From the NCBI RefSeq assembly GCF_004168255.1, contig NZ_SEWG01000005.1:62001-126000 (forward strand): a stretch of DNA of 64,000 nucleotides, in the 5' to 3' direction. The DNA is from Mucilaginibacter terrigena. GTDB taxonomy: Bacteria > Bacteroidota > Bacteroidia > Sphingobacteriales > Sphingobacteriaceae. The translations under genes and the position numbers were made by a program. The notes under the pieces were generated by a model. The model made no database searches. It was not told where the DNA came from and saw only the letters and a program-made list of their open reading frames with translations. Positions 7,769-15,956 of this stretch are shown here, one piece after another (within the stretch, counting starts at the first letter, position 1; each line of letters starts with the position of its first letter).

Positions 7769-8461
7769 CTATGCAAACCTTGCTTCTTTTCGTAATGATG
7801 CCGGTTCTACGTGCAGGTAATCGGCAAAAAGCTCCCGCACCTTCTCGGCTACCTCGGCGCGGTTTATGGTTGATGCGTTGCGGCGGCAGCTCAGATAATG
7901 CTCGCGGGCAATTTTTTCGGCAAGGTCGCCAAGGGTTTTTACCTTTAGCTCCTTGCCAAATTTACCTGCAAGTACCAACCCTGTAACCGCAATACCGGCC
8001 AAAATAAACCCGGTTATATTATTATAAAATGACAGGGTAATAGCGGCCAGCAATAATCCGGCAAAGCCGTAAACAATCCATTGCTTAGGCTGTAACAGGT
8101 TAACGTGGAAACCCATTTCGCTTTCCAGTTCGCCTACAACTTCAATACGGTTATCGCGGGGAAAAAGCTCACAAAGTTTGGTCTGCGGCCTCAACTCGCA
8201 TTTTTCAATGGGCTTTTTGGCGTTAATGGCGTTACGCAATTTGTAAAAGGCCTGCTGCGTGGTGCAGCTGTCGCTTTGTACTAATTTAACTTTTTCAACC
8301 ACCAGGTCGCATAGTGCGCCAAAGGTTTTTATTGTGCTAATGTCGTTGTCTGTGAACCTGATATTGAACGATCTTTCGATCTTTAGTAAAACATCACTTA
8401 CATCCTCCGGGTCGATATTGCTCAAATTACCAACCGGCGCATTCTTCAAATTAACTCTCAA
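7769..8461 (-). CDS. membrane protein with an acyl-carrier-like N-terminal domain
   Basis: This 230-residue protein has three parts. Residues about 15-62 (DVLLKIERSFNIRF, TIKTFGALCDLVVEK) look like an acyl carrier protein fold, but the Ser for phosphopantetheine (usual DSL) is not evident. A linker with TTQQAFYKLRNAI follows. Two adjacent transmembrane segments lie at about 128-165 (WIVYGFAGLLLAAITLSF and ITGFILAGIAVTGLVLAG). The C-terminal cytosolic part has a second helix pattern LKVKTLGDLAEKIARE like the carrier domain's third and fourth helices. Biochemical role unknown. Confidence 0.65.
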   Translation of the reverse strand: MRVNLKNAPVGNLSNIDPEDVSDVLLKIERSFNIRFTDNDISTIKTFGALCDLVVEKVKLVQSDSCTTQQAFYKLRNAINAKKPIEKCELRPQTKLCELFPRDNRIEVVGELESEMGFHVNLLQPKQWIVYGFAGLLLAAITLSFYNNITGFILAGIAVTGLVLAGKFGKELKVKTLGDLAEKIAREHYLSCRRNASTINRAEVAEKVRELFADYLHVEPASLRKEARFA

Positions 8462-8544
8462 TACTATAGTACTAAATTAAACCATCCAGCGCCGTAAAAT
8501 TAACGGCGGCTAATCCTAAATTCAAAACTGATGCCAGTTTTAAA

Positions 8545-11361
8545 TTACTTGCTCAAATACATTGATTTTTCTTTATACAGATGCCTGAAATAAGGGTCTT
8601 CCAGATCAGGGATAAACCTGATGGCTTCGCCTGTAGATTTCATTTCGGGGCCCAGTTGTTTTTCAACCTCAGGGAACTTATCAAACGAGAACACAGGCTC
8701 TTTTATTGCATATCCTTTAAGCTTGCGCTCAATGGTAAAATCCTTTAATTTGTTTACGCCAAGCATTACTTTGGCGGCTATGTTTATGTAAGGTACATCG
8801 TATGCTTTAGCTATAAACGGCACCGTACGCGATGCGCGCGGGTTAGCCTCTATCACATACACCTTATCATCTTTAACCGCGAACTGAATATTCAGTAAAC
8901 CGCGAACGTTAAGGGCACGTGCAATTTTTTCGGTGTATTCTTCCATTTGGCGTATCACGTTGTCGCTCAGATCGAACGGTGGCAGTACCGCGAATGAATC
9001 GCCTGAGTGGATACCGGCCGGCTCGATATGTTCCATCAAACCAATAATGTGCACATCCTCGCCATCGTGGATAGAATCAGACTCGGTTTCGGCAGCGCGG
9101 TCAAGGAAGTGGTCAATTAATACCCTGTTACCGGGTAAATTTTTCAACAGGTTTACCACAGCTTTCTCCAGATCCTCATCATTTATCACAATGCTCATGC
9201 CCTGGCCGCCAAGCACGTAGCTTGGGCGCACCAATACCGGGTAACCTACCTCATGTGCCACAACCAATGCTTCTTCGGCACTTTCGGCAACGCCATATTT
9301 AGGGTATGGGATTCCCAGTTCTTTCAACAGGTCGCTAAAGCGGCCGCGGTCTTCGGCAACATCCATGTCATTGAATGATGTACCGATTATCTTAATGCCA
9401 TGCTGATGCAGCTTTTCGGCCATTTTAAGGGCTGTTTGACCACCCAGCTGTACAATTACGCCTTCTGGCTTCTCCATATCGATTATCTCGCGTACATGCT
9501 CCCAAAATACGGGCTCAAAGTACAGCTTGTCGGCCATGTTAAAGTCGGTTGATACAGTTTCGGGGTTACAGTTGATCATGATTGCTTCGTAACCGCTTTC
9601 TTTGGCGGCAAGCAGGCCATGTACACAGCTGTAATCAAACTCGATACCCTGCCCGATACGGTTCGGGCCCGATCCTAATACGATGATCTTCTTTTTATCG
9701 GATACGATTGATTCGTTCTCGCCTTCGTAAGTTGAGTAATAGTATGGTGTTTTGGCAGCAAACTCGGCCGCGCAGGTATCCACCATTTTGTAAACACGTT
9801 TTATGCCCAGGGCTTTGCGGCGCTGGTAAACGTCCTCTTCGGTTACGTTACCTAAAACGTAGGCAATTTGCGTATCCGAGAAACCACGTTGTTTAAGGGT
9901 GAAGAAGAAATCCTCAGGAATATTATTTAATGAGTAACGACGAAGTTCTGTTTCAATGTTTACCACATCCTGGATCTGGTTCAGGAACCAGCGGTCAATT
10001 TTGGTTACCTTACGGATAGATTCGATAGGTACACCCAGGCTCATGGCATCGTAAATGTGGAACAACCTGTCCCAGCTTGGATGCTCAAGGCTGTGCATGA
10101 TCTCGTCCAGGTTGCGGCTCTGGCGGCCATCGGCACCAAGGCCGGCACGACCAATCTCTAAACTCTGGCAAGCCTTCTGTAGAGCCTCGATAAAGCTGCG
10201 GCCAATACCCATTACCTCACCTACCGATTTCATGGTAAGGCCAAGCTCGCGGTTAGCGCCTTTAAATTTATCGAAGTTCCAGCGAGGGATCTTCACGATC
10301 ACGTAATCCAAAGTTGGCTCAAAGTAAGCCGAAGTTGTTTTGGTGATCTGGTTCTCTATTTCGTCGAGGTTGTAACCAATGGCCAGCTTCGCAGCTATTT
10401 TAGCGATTGGGTAACCTGTTGCTTTTGATGCTAATGCTGATGAGCGAGATACACGCGGGTTTATCTCTATGGCGATGATCTCTTCATCTGCCGGGTTTAC
10501 CGAAAACTGTACGTTACAGCCACCCGCGAAGTTACCAATGGCACGCATCATTTTGATGGCCTGGTTACGCATTTGCTGGTAGCAGCGATCGCTCAGGGTC
10601 ATGGCCGGGGCCACGGTTATAGAGTCGCCGGTGTGGATACCCATCGGGTCGAAGTTTTCGATAGAGCAGATGATGATAACGTTATCATTGCCATCCCTTA
10701 ATAACTCCAGTTCGTATTCTTTCCAGCCTAAAACCGCCTGCTCTACCAAAACCTCGTGGGTTGGCGATGCCTGCAGGCCACGGCTTAGCGCCGCGTCAAA
10801 ATCTTCTTTTTTATGTACAAAGCCTGCGCCTTTACCACCAAGGGTATAACTTGGGCGGATAACCAGCGGGAAACCAATTTGCTGCGCGGCCTCTTTACCT
10901 TCTAAAAACGAGTTGGCAATTTTTGATGTAGCCACCCCAACGCCTATATCAACCATTAACTGGCGGAAGGCTTCGCGGTTCTCTGTTTTTTCGATGGCAT
11001 CTAAATCAACACCAACTATTTTAACGCCATATTTTTCCCAAATGCCACGTTCGGCAACGCTGATGCAAAGGTTAAGCGCTGTTTGCCCGCCCATGGTAGG
11101 CAGCACCGCATCTATCTGGCGTTCCTGTAATATTTTCTCTATGCTTTCCGGCTCAAGGGGTAAAAGGTAAACGTGGTCGGCAATAACCTTATCGGTCATG
11201 ATGGTTGCCGGGTTGCTATTGATGATGGTTACAGATATACCTTCATCTTTCAACGAAAGCGCAGCCTGCGAACCGGCATAATCAAACTCACACGCCTGGC
11301 CTATAATAATAGGGCCCGAACCAATAATTAAAACGGATTTGATGGAAGTATCTCTGGGCAT
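8545..11361 (-). CDS. carB: carbamoyl-phosphate synthase large subunit, short form
   Basis: This 938-residue protein has both ATP-grasp synthetase halves. The first half contains GSGPIIIGQACEFDYAG at about 13, IRPSYTLGGKGAGF at about 168 and AIEINPRVSRSSALASKATG at about 300. The second has GSGPNRIGQGIEFDY at about 565, VRPSYVLGGQGM at about 715 and VIEANPRASRTVPF at about 840. It makes carbamoyl phosphate for pyrimidines and arginine with ammonia from CarA. The sequence ends soon after PEMKSTGEAIRF, so the C-terminal MGS-like allosteric domain of about 130 residues (present in the 1073-residue E. coli enzyme) is absent. carA is not adjacent. Confidence 0.96.
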   Translation of the reverse strand: MPRDTSIKSVLIIGSGPIIIGQACEFDYAGSQAALSLKDEGISVTIINSNPATIMTDKVIADHVYLLPLEPESIEKILQERQIDAVLPTMGGQTALNLCISVAERGIWEKYGVKIVGVDLDAIEKTENREAFRQLMVDIGVGVATSKIANSFLEGKEAAQQIGFPLVIRPSYTLGGKGAGFVHKKEDFDAALSRGLQASPTHEVLVEQAVLGWKEYELELLRDGNDNVIIICSIENFDPMGIHTGDSITVAPAMTLSDRCYQQMRNQAIKMMRAIGNFAGGCNVQFSVNPADEEIIAIEINPRVSRSSALASKATGYPIAKIAAKLAIGYNLDEIENQITKTTSAYFEPTLDYVIVKIPRWNFDKFKGANRELGLTMKSVGEVMGIGRSFIEALQKACQSLEIGRAGLGADGRQSRNLDEIMHSLEHPSWDRLFHIYDAMSLGVPIESIRKVTKIDRWFLNQIQDVVNIETELRRYSLNNIPEDFFFTLKQRGFSDTQIAYVLGNVTEEDVYQRRKALGIKRVYKMVDTCAAEFAAKTPYYYSTYEGENESIVSDKKKIIVLGSGPNRIGQGIEFDYSCVHGLLAAKESGYEAIMINCNPETVSTDFNMADKLYFEPVFWEHVREIIDMEKPEGVIVQLGGQTALKMAEKLHQHGIKIIGTSFNDMDVAEDRGRFSDLLKELGIPYPKYGVAESAEEALVVAHEVGYPVLVRPSYVLGGQGMSIVINDEDLEKAVVNLLKNLPGNRVLIDHFLDRAAETESDSIHDGEDVHIIGLMEHIEPAGIHSGDSFAVLPPFDLSDNVIRQMEEYTEKIARALNVRGLLNIQFAVKDDKVYVIEANPRASRTVPFIAKAYDVPYINIAAKVMLGVNKLKDFTIERKLKGYAIKEPVFSFDKFPEVEKQLGPEMKSTGEAIRFIPDLEDPYFRHLYKEKSMYLSK

Positions 11362-11368
11362 AGTTTTT

Positions 11369-11453
11369 TAAGTCTTAAGTCTTATGTCCAAAGTCTTAAG
11401 CCAGGGTCTTAGATCAAGCGATAAAAGACTAACGACTACCGACTAAGGACTTG
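11369..11453. repeat. inverted word array, word AAGTCTTA
   Basis: The left part (11369-11413) holds AAGTCTTA, AAGTCTTA, AAAGTCTTA and GGGTCTTA words. The right part (11425-11453) holds the reverse words AGACTAACGACTACCGACTAAGGACTT. The array sits in the carB leader on the minus strand. Confidence 0.7.
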
Positions 11454-11482
11454 AAAATCCTATGCGCTGAAAGGCGAAAAAT

Positions 11483-11511
11483 CCCGACCTCAGCGTCGGG
11501 GTGCAAAGATA
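11483..11511 (-). promoter_or_regulatory. carB promoter -7 box and leader hairpin
   Basis: The minus strand has TATCTTTG at 11504-11511, a full TAnnTTTG match about 143 bases before the carB ATG. Immediately downstream the leader can form a hairpin CCCGAC-n6-GTCGGG (11483-11500). Whether it regulates carB cannot be judged; there is no U run for a classic attenuator. Confidence 0.4.
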
Positions 11512-11645
11512 GTAATTTGCGGGGATTTGAAATTTAAATTTGTAATTTTAATGTGATATCCGCTTCGTGTGTTATGCTGATGATATACAAATCATTAATT
11601 ATTTTTAATTGCACTACTAAAAACTACCTTGCACAATATAAAATC

Positions 11646-12161
11646 ATGAAAAAATCCTTACTTATCGCCACCCTTTTTATTTGTGTTATTTGTGGCTGCG
11701 CCACGGTACAATCCATTGTAAAATCAACCTTCCCTTACACGGCCGCGGTGGTTATACCTGCATCGGCACCGGTTGGCACAGCGCAAACCGCTACAAGTAC
11801 CGGCAACAGTTTCGACCAAAATTTTGGTAACACGGGCACCAGGGTTAATGATGTGCGCATTGTCTCTGCAAAAATATCGGCAGGAAATCCGTCAGAGTTT
11901 AATATTGGCAACCTGGCATCGGCTAAAATTTATATGTCGAAAATGAATGGCGATGAAGAAGTTATGGTAGCATCGCGCAGCGATATTGGCCCTAACGTGG
12001 GTAACTCGCTGGTGCTGGATATCGATAACACCAAGTTTTTGGATGCGCTTATCCGCGAAAAAAGTGTGCGGATCCGCATGGTTTACCACCTGCGCAATAA
12101 AATTGATATTGATGCCAGGTTAAAAGTTGTACTGGGCATATCTGCCAGCCCGGCCAATTAA
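11646..12161 (+). CDS. small lipoprotein of unknown function
   Basis: A 171-residue protein starting MKKSLLIATLF with a lipobox ending CGC (Cys16-18 region), so it is exported and lipid anchored. The mature protein opens with a threonine- and serine-rich stretch, then a beta-rich domain (VNDVRIVSAKISAG, SAKIYMSK, SLVLDIDNTKFLDAL, VRIRMVYHLRNKID). The strand pattern resembles an LEA/Ig-like sandwich, but I do not recognise the family. The start at 11646 is the one with a signal peptide. It converges on panD with four bases between the stops. Confidence 0.72.
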   Translation: MKKSLLIATLFICVICGCATVQSIVKSTFPYTAAVVIPASAPVGTAQTATSTGNSFDQNFGNTGTRVNDVRIVSAKISAGNPSEFNIGNLASAKIYMSKMNGDEEVMVASRSDIGPNVGNSLVLDIDNTKFLDALIREKSVRIRMVYHLRNKIDIDARLKVVLGISASPAN

Positions 12162-12165
12162 GCAG

Positions 12166-12516
12166 TTACTTTAATAATTTATTATTCGCATCAGGAAATA
12201 CCAATATAGGTTCGTATGCACGGGCTTCTTCGGTTTCCATGTAAGCGTACGACATGATGATAACAACATCGCCAACCTGCGCAAGCCTTGCGGTTGCGCC
12301 GTTAAGGCATACGGTACCGCTGCCGCGTTCGCCTTTTATAACGTAGGTTTCAAAGCGGGCGCCGTTATTATTGTTCACTATCTGTACCTTCTCGTTAGGG
12401 ATAATGTTGGCCGCTTCAATAAGATCCTCATCAATGGTAATACTGCCAACATAGTTCAGTTCGGCCTGTGTTACCTTAACGCGATGAAGTTTTGATTTTA
12501 ATACCTCAATGATCAT
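12166..12516 (-). CDS. panD: aspartate 1-decarboxylase
   Basis: This 116-residue proenzyme matches PanD along its length. The self-cleavage site Gly24-Ser25 lies in NYVGSITID, giving the pyruvoyl group on Ser25. The active-site Lys9 ([11 protein letters not shown]) and the NGAAAR-type segment ([12 protein letters not shown]) are also present. It makes beta-alanine for pantothenate. panC lies upstream on the same strand, separated by a spacer holding a word array. A perfect minus-strand -7 box ends four bases before the ATG, so the mRNA is probably leaderless. Confidence 0.95.
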   Translation of the reverse strand: MIIEVLKSKLHRVKVTQAELNYVGSITIDEDLIEAANIIPNEKVQIVNNNNGARFETYVIKGERGSGTVCLNGATARLAQVGDVVIIMSYAYMETEEARAYEPILVFPDANNKLLK

Positions 12517-12520
12517 GGCG

Positions 12521-12528
12521 CAAAGGTA
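12521..12528 (-). promoter_or_regulatory. -7 box (TACCTTTG) of panD
   Basis: A full TAnnTTTG match on the minus strand lies 4 bases before the panD start codon. Transcription starting 4-7 bases after the box would begin at the ATG itself. Confidence 0.5.
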
Positions 12529-12537
12529 GGAATAATT

Positions 12538-12625
12538 GGTTGATGGTTCATAGTTGATGGTTCATGGTAATGTTTTGCATTTGTAATATATCTATGACGG
12601 TTCTATGAACATATGCCATTAACTA
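12538..12625. repeat. inverted word array, word GTTGATGGTTCAT
   Basis: Tandem words GGTTGATGGTTCAT and AGTTGATGGTTCAT lie at 12538-12565. The reverse complement sense (CTATGAAC, then CCATTAACTAT) lies at 12603-12625. The array fills the panC-panD spacer and its last bases include the panC stop codon. Confidence 0.6.
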
Positions 12626-13453
12626 TCGTATCAACACATTATCTATCAGCCTTGTTTTACCCACGCGGGCAGCGGTTAGGGCTACAATAGTTAGGCTGTT
12701 ACTATTGGCGGGTAAAAGCGTTTTACCATCTACTATCCTGAAGTATTCGGGCTGTACGCCATCTTCAGCGCCCAGCCTTTCCATAGCCTGCTGCTGTAGG
12801 GTGGCTATATCATCGCCGTTAAAATTGGCTTTAACCCAGTTCAAGGTTTTTGATAGTACAAGCGCATGCTGCCTGTCTGCGGGCGTTAAATGAATGTTGC
12901 GCGAACTCATGGCAAGGCCGTCGGGCTCGCGTTCAATTGGGCACATCACCATTTTAACAGGGATGTTCATCAGCTCTACCATCCGTTTAACCACCATAAA
13001 CTGCTGGTAATCTTTTTGGCCCATATAAAGCGTATCGGGCTTAACAATATCCAACAGTTTATATACCACCTGCGTTACACCCTGATAATGGCCGGGCCTG
13101 AATTCGCCTTCGAGCAAATGCTCCAGCGGGCCTATATTTAAATGCCATTGCTCATTATCGTCATAAATTTCGCTTACACCGGGGTAAAACAAAACATCGC
13201 AGCCTGCTTGCTCCAGTTTGGCTTTATCAGCTTCAATGGGGCGGGGATAATTTTCCAGGTCTTTGGGGTCATTAAACTGGGTTGGGTTTACAAAAATGCT
13301 GCAAACGGTAACAGTGTTGGCCTCTTTAGCCTGCGTAATTAGCGATAGATGGCCGTTATGCAATGCGCCCATGGTAGGTACAAACCCAATGGTTGCAGTG
13401 GTTTGCGCAGCTAAAAATTCCCGGAGATGCCGGCGGGTAGTAAATGTTTTCAA
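12623..13453 (-). CDS. panC: pantothenate synthetase
   Basis: Family motifs are all present: FVPTMGALHNGHLSLI (HxGH nucleotide-binding motif), FVNPTQFNDP, GPLEHLLEGEFRPGHYQGV, LYMGQKDYQQFMVV and MSSRNIHLTPADR (KMSKS-like position). The enzyme joins pantoate and beta-alanine using ATP. The open frame runs to an ATG at 13510, but similarity starts near LKTFTTRRHL. I therefore place the start at the TTG at 13453 (about 276 residues); the ATG at 13510 remains possible. It is divergent from the half-glycogen-synthase gene and upstream of panD. Confidence 0.93.
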   Translation of the reverse strand: MKTFTTRRHLREFLAAQTTATIGFVPTMGALHNGHLSLITQAKEANTVTVCSIFVNPTQFNDPKDLENYPRPIEADKAKLEQAGCDVLFYPGVSEIYDDNEQWHLNIGPLEHLLEGEFRPGHYQGVTQVVYKLLDIVKPDTLYMGQKDYQQFMVVKRMVELMNIPVKMVMCPIEREPDGLAMSSRNIHLTPADRQHALVLSKTLNWVKANFNGDDIATLQQQAMERLGAEDGVQPEYFRIVDGKTLLPANSNSLTIVALTAARVGKTRLIDNVLIR

Positions 13454-13528
13454 GCTAAAATAAGGTTGCGAAAATTTGGTAAAGGTGTACAAATACTTAA
13501 AAACTACCAAACCCTATTGCACAAGTGG

Positions 13529-13559
13529 TTGCCAGTTCATATAATAATGCTTATATTTG
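13529..13559 (+). promoter_or_regulatory. promoter of the glycogen-synthase-like gene
   Basis: TTG at 13529-13531 and TATATTTG at 13552-13559 are separated by 20 bases. The ATG is 48 bases further on. Confidence 0.55.
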
Positions 13560-13607
13560 CAAACTCAAATTTTTTGACTTCTTTACATTTATTAATACTG
13601 ATTAGTG

Positions 13608-14432
13608 ATGGGTAAATCTAAGCTTTTGTTCATAACTCATGAAATGTCTCCTTTCCTTGAACTCACAAAAATTGCCGAAATAACACGCCAGCTTCCGCAA
13701 GCAATGCAGGAAAAGGGGTTTGAAATACGCATTTTGATGCCGCGTTTCGGGAATATTAATGAGCGCAGGAACCGCTTACATGAAGTTATCCGCTTATCGG
13801 GGATGAATATTGTTATAAATGATAACGATAATCCGCTGATCATAAAGGTTGCTTCAATCCCTGCAGCACGTATGCAGGTGTACTTTTTAGATAACGAAGA
13901 GTATTTTCAGCGTAAGCATGTGTTTAACGATAAAGACGGTAAGTTTTATGCCGACAACGATGAGCGCATGATCTTCTTTTGCAAGGGCGCTTTAGAAACC
14001 GTTAAAAAACTTGGCTGGGCACCTGATGTTATCCATTGCCATGGCTGGATGAGCGCTTTAGTGCCTGCGTATTTAAAAACAACATACAAAGACGACCCTA
14101 CCTTTAAAAACTCGAAAGTAGTTTATTCTATTTACGGCAATGATTTTAAAGAAACAATGGATCCTGATTTTGCACGTAAAGCTGTAATGGGCGATATGAC
14201 CGAAGCAAACACCGAAGTTTATAAAGAGGGCACCAACAATGCCATGTATGCAGGTGCTATCCACTACAGCGACGGTATTGTATTAGGCAGCGCCGATATT
14301 GATGCAGATGTGTTAAATAATGTTAAAAACAGCAATAAATCGGTATTAGAATACGTTTCCACTTCTGATTTCGAAAATTATTACAATTTTTACGACGAAA
14401 TCACCAACGATCAATTGGTGGATGTTGCATAA
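13608..14432 (+). CDS. half-length GT5 (glycogen/starch synthase-like) protein
   Basis: The 274-residue protein covers only the N-terminal Rossmann half of a GT5 synthase: KLLFITHEMSPFL at the start, GFEIRILMPRFGNINER at about 37, FFCKGALETVKKLGWAPDVIHCHGWMS at about 123 and VVYSIYGNDF at about 175. The C-terminal half that binds ADP-glucose in GT-B enzymes is missing, and the next gene is unrelated, so this is not a frameshift. The KxGGL motif near the N-terminus is replaced by TKIAEI. Probably a non-catalytic or regulatory homologue. It forms an operon with the DUF4270 gene. Confidence 0.8.
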   Translation: MGKSKLLFITHEMSPFLELTKIAEITRQLPQAMQEKGFEIRILMPRFGNINERRNRLHEVIRLSGMNIVINDNDNPLIIKVASIPAARMQVYFLDNEEYFQRKHVFNDKDGKFYADNDERMIFFCKGALETVKKLGWAPDVIHCHGWMSALVPAYLKTTYKDDPTFKNSKVVYSIYGNDFKETMDPDFARKAVMGDMTEANTEVYKEGTNNAMYAGAIHYSDGIVLGSADIDADVLNNVKNSNKSVLEYVSTSDFENYYNFYDEITNDQLVDVA

Positions 14433-14447
14433 GCTTTAAAATTATAT

Positions 14448-15815
14448 ATGAAATTTTACAAATTAGGCTTATTAACCCTGTTAATAAGTCTTTTTATTTT
14501 GAATAGCTGTAAAACCCAGGATGGCATAGGCCTGGACCCGGATACGCAGATAAAGGGTAGCATGGTAACAGACACCGGTATGATAGCCACTACTGTGCCC
14601 GAGGATAGTGTTGTAACTAATAATTTATTTGCCAGGGCGCCTTTGGCGTATTTTAAAGACACGGATTTTGGCACTACCGAAGCGAATATAGCCGCGGTAT
14701 TATCTTTACCCGGAAGGGCCGCTTACACGAAGCCCACCGGCGAAATCAGTATTGACTCGGCCCGGTTAGTTTTGCCTTATTCCTCCAATGGTTTTTATGG
14801 TGATTCGCTTATATCAACATTTAAGGTAGATGTACACCAGCTTACTGAGAATATTGTTGCTTCAAAATCATACTATAACACCAAACATTTTGCATTTAAC
14901 CCCGACCAGATAGGTACAAAAACCTTTTATGCAAGGGCTCATGACAGCATACGTATATATCAGATTATTAAAGGCGCCCCGGATACTTTAAGAAAAGTAA
15001 GGCCGCAAGTGCGCATACCTATAGACCCTCAGTTTATTTATACTAATTTTTTTAACGCTTCGGCATCCGCGCTGGCCTCTAACCCGTTGTTTGAAAATAA
15101 TACTAAAGGGATTTACCTCACAATAGATAAAAACCATGTTACAGATGGTGCCGGCGGTAATATGTTTTTCAGCCTCGATTCGGCAGCGTTAGTGGTTTAT
15201 TATAAACTGGCTGTAGGATCTACCGTAGATACCGCGTCAATAGCTTTGCCATTGGGTGTAAACGTGAACGAGATAAAGCACACATACACCGCAAATGTAC
15301 AGGCCGCTTTAGATAAAACATCAACAGATGGCAATGTATATATGCAAGGGCTTTTGGGGCTAAAGGCTAAATTAACGTTCCCGAATGTCAAAACCATGTT
15401 CGATTCTATACAGAATAAGGTAATTATAAACCGGGCCGAATTAATTGTTAAAGTGAGGCCCGGTACTACTACGCCCTTTGCGCCCAATAAACGATTAACG
15501 TTATATAAATACGATATTGCTCATCAGCGTATAAACCTGCAGGATGCGTCCACTTCAGACCCGCGTGCATCTGTTTTTGGGGGGCAGTATGATCCTGCAA
15601 CCGGCGAGTATCATTTTATAGTAACAGCTTATATGCAAGATCTTATCAGGGGGAAAACAGTAGATTATGGCACGTTTTTAGCGCCTACCGACCCAACCAC
15701 AGCCAATATTGATATTACGGCTACCCCATCGTATGCGGAACGATCAATACTGGTAGGAAAGGACTCCCCATACCGGATAAGGCTTAAGATAATTTATACC
15801 AAATTAAACCAGTAA
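14448..15815 (+). CDS. DUF4270 lipoprotein
   Basis: This 455-residue protein begins with a signal peptide and lipobox (FILNSC, Cys21), so it is anchored in the outer envelope. The mature protein is beta-rich and shows the DUF4270 layout: GIGLDPDTQI, SIDSARLVLPY at about 100, a long strand-turn middle, INRAELIVKVRPG at about 325 and a C-terminal GEYHFIVTAYMQDLIRGK. Function is unknown; it is widespread in Bacteroidota. It follows the GT5-like gene by 15 bases. A strong terminator follows the stop. Confidence 0.85.
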   Translation: MKFYKLGLLTLLISLFILNSCKTQDGIGLDPDTQIKGSMVTDTGMIATTVPEDSVVTNNLFARAPLAYFKDTDFGTTEANIAAVLSLPGRAAYTKPTGEISIDSARLVLPYSSNGFYGDSLISTFKVDVHQLTENIVASKSYYNTKHFAFNPDQIGTKTFYARAHDSIRIYQIIKGAPDTLRKVRPQVRIPIDPQFIYTNFFNASASALASNPLFENNTKGIYLTIDKNHVTDGAGGNMFFSLDSAALVVYYKLAVGSTVDTASIALPLGVNVNEIKHTYTANVQAALDKTSTDGNVYMQGLLGLKAKLTFPNVKTMFDSIQNKVIINRAELIVKVRPGTTTPFAPNKRLTLYKYDIAHQRINLQDASTSDPRASVFGGQYDPATGEYHFIVTAYMQDLIRGKTVDYGTFLAPTDPTTANIDITATPSYAERSILVGKDSPYRIRLKIIYTKLNQ

Positions 15816-15835
15816 AAAACTTTTTAAAGGCATTG

Positions 15836-15866
15836 AAAAATACCCCAAATGGGGTATTTTTTTTTA
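15836..15866 (+). terminator. Rho-independent terminator after the DUF4270 gene
   Basis: The stem AAAAATACCCC / GGGGTATTTTT with loop AAAT is followed by a run of T. It lies 20 bases after the stop at 15815. Confidence 0.85.
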
Positions 15867-15882
15867 TATCCGTTTTTTAGCA

Positions 15883-15912
15883 TTGATAATGCTATTTATC
15901 TCCTTACTTTTG
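15883..15912 (+). promoter_or_regulatory. glmS promoter
   Basis: TTG at 15883-15885 and TACTTTTG at 15905-15912 are 19 bases apart. The glmS ATG is 44 bases downstream. No glmS ribozyme is evident in so short a leader. Confidence 0.55.
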
Positions 15913-15956
15913 TCGCACATCTAATTCTATTTTTTACATCAAAATTCTATTCATTT

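Noticed and set aside
11362..11511. Riboswitch or attenuator in the carB leader
   Set aside because: There is a hairpin and a word array but no known riboswitch core, leader peptide or U run that I can see.
13608..15815. Frameshifted full-length glycogen synthase
   Set aside because: The downstream frame encodes a DUF4270 lipoprotein with its own signal peptide; no GT-B second half is found in any frame.
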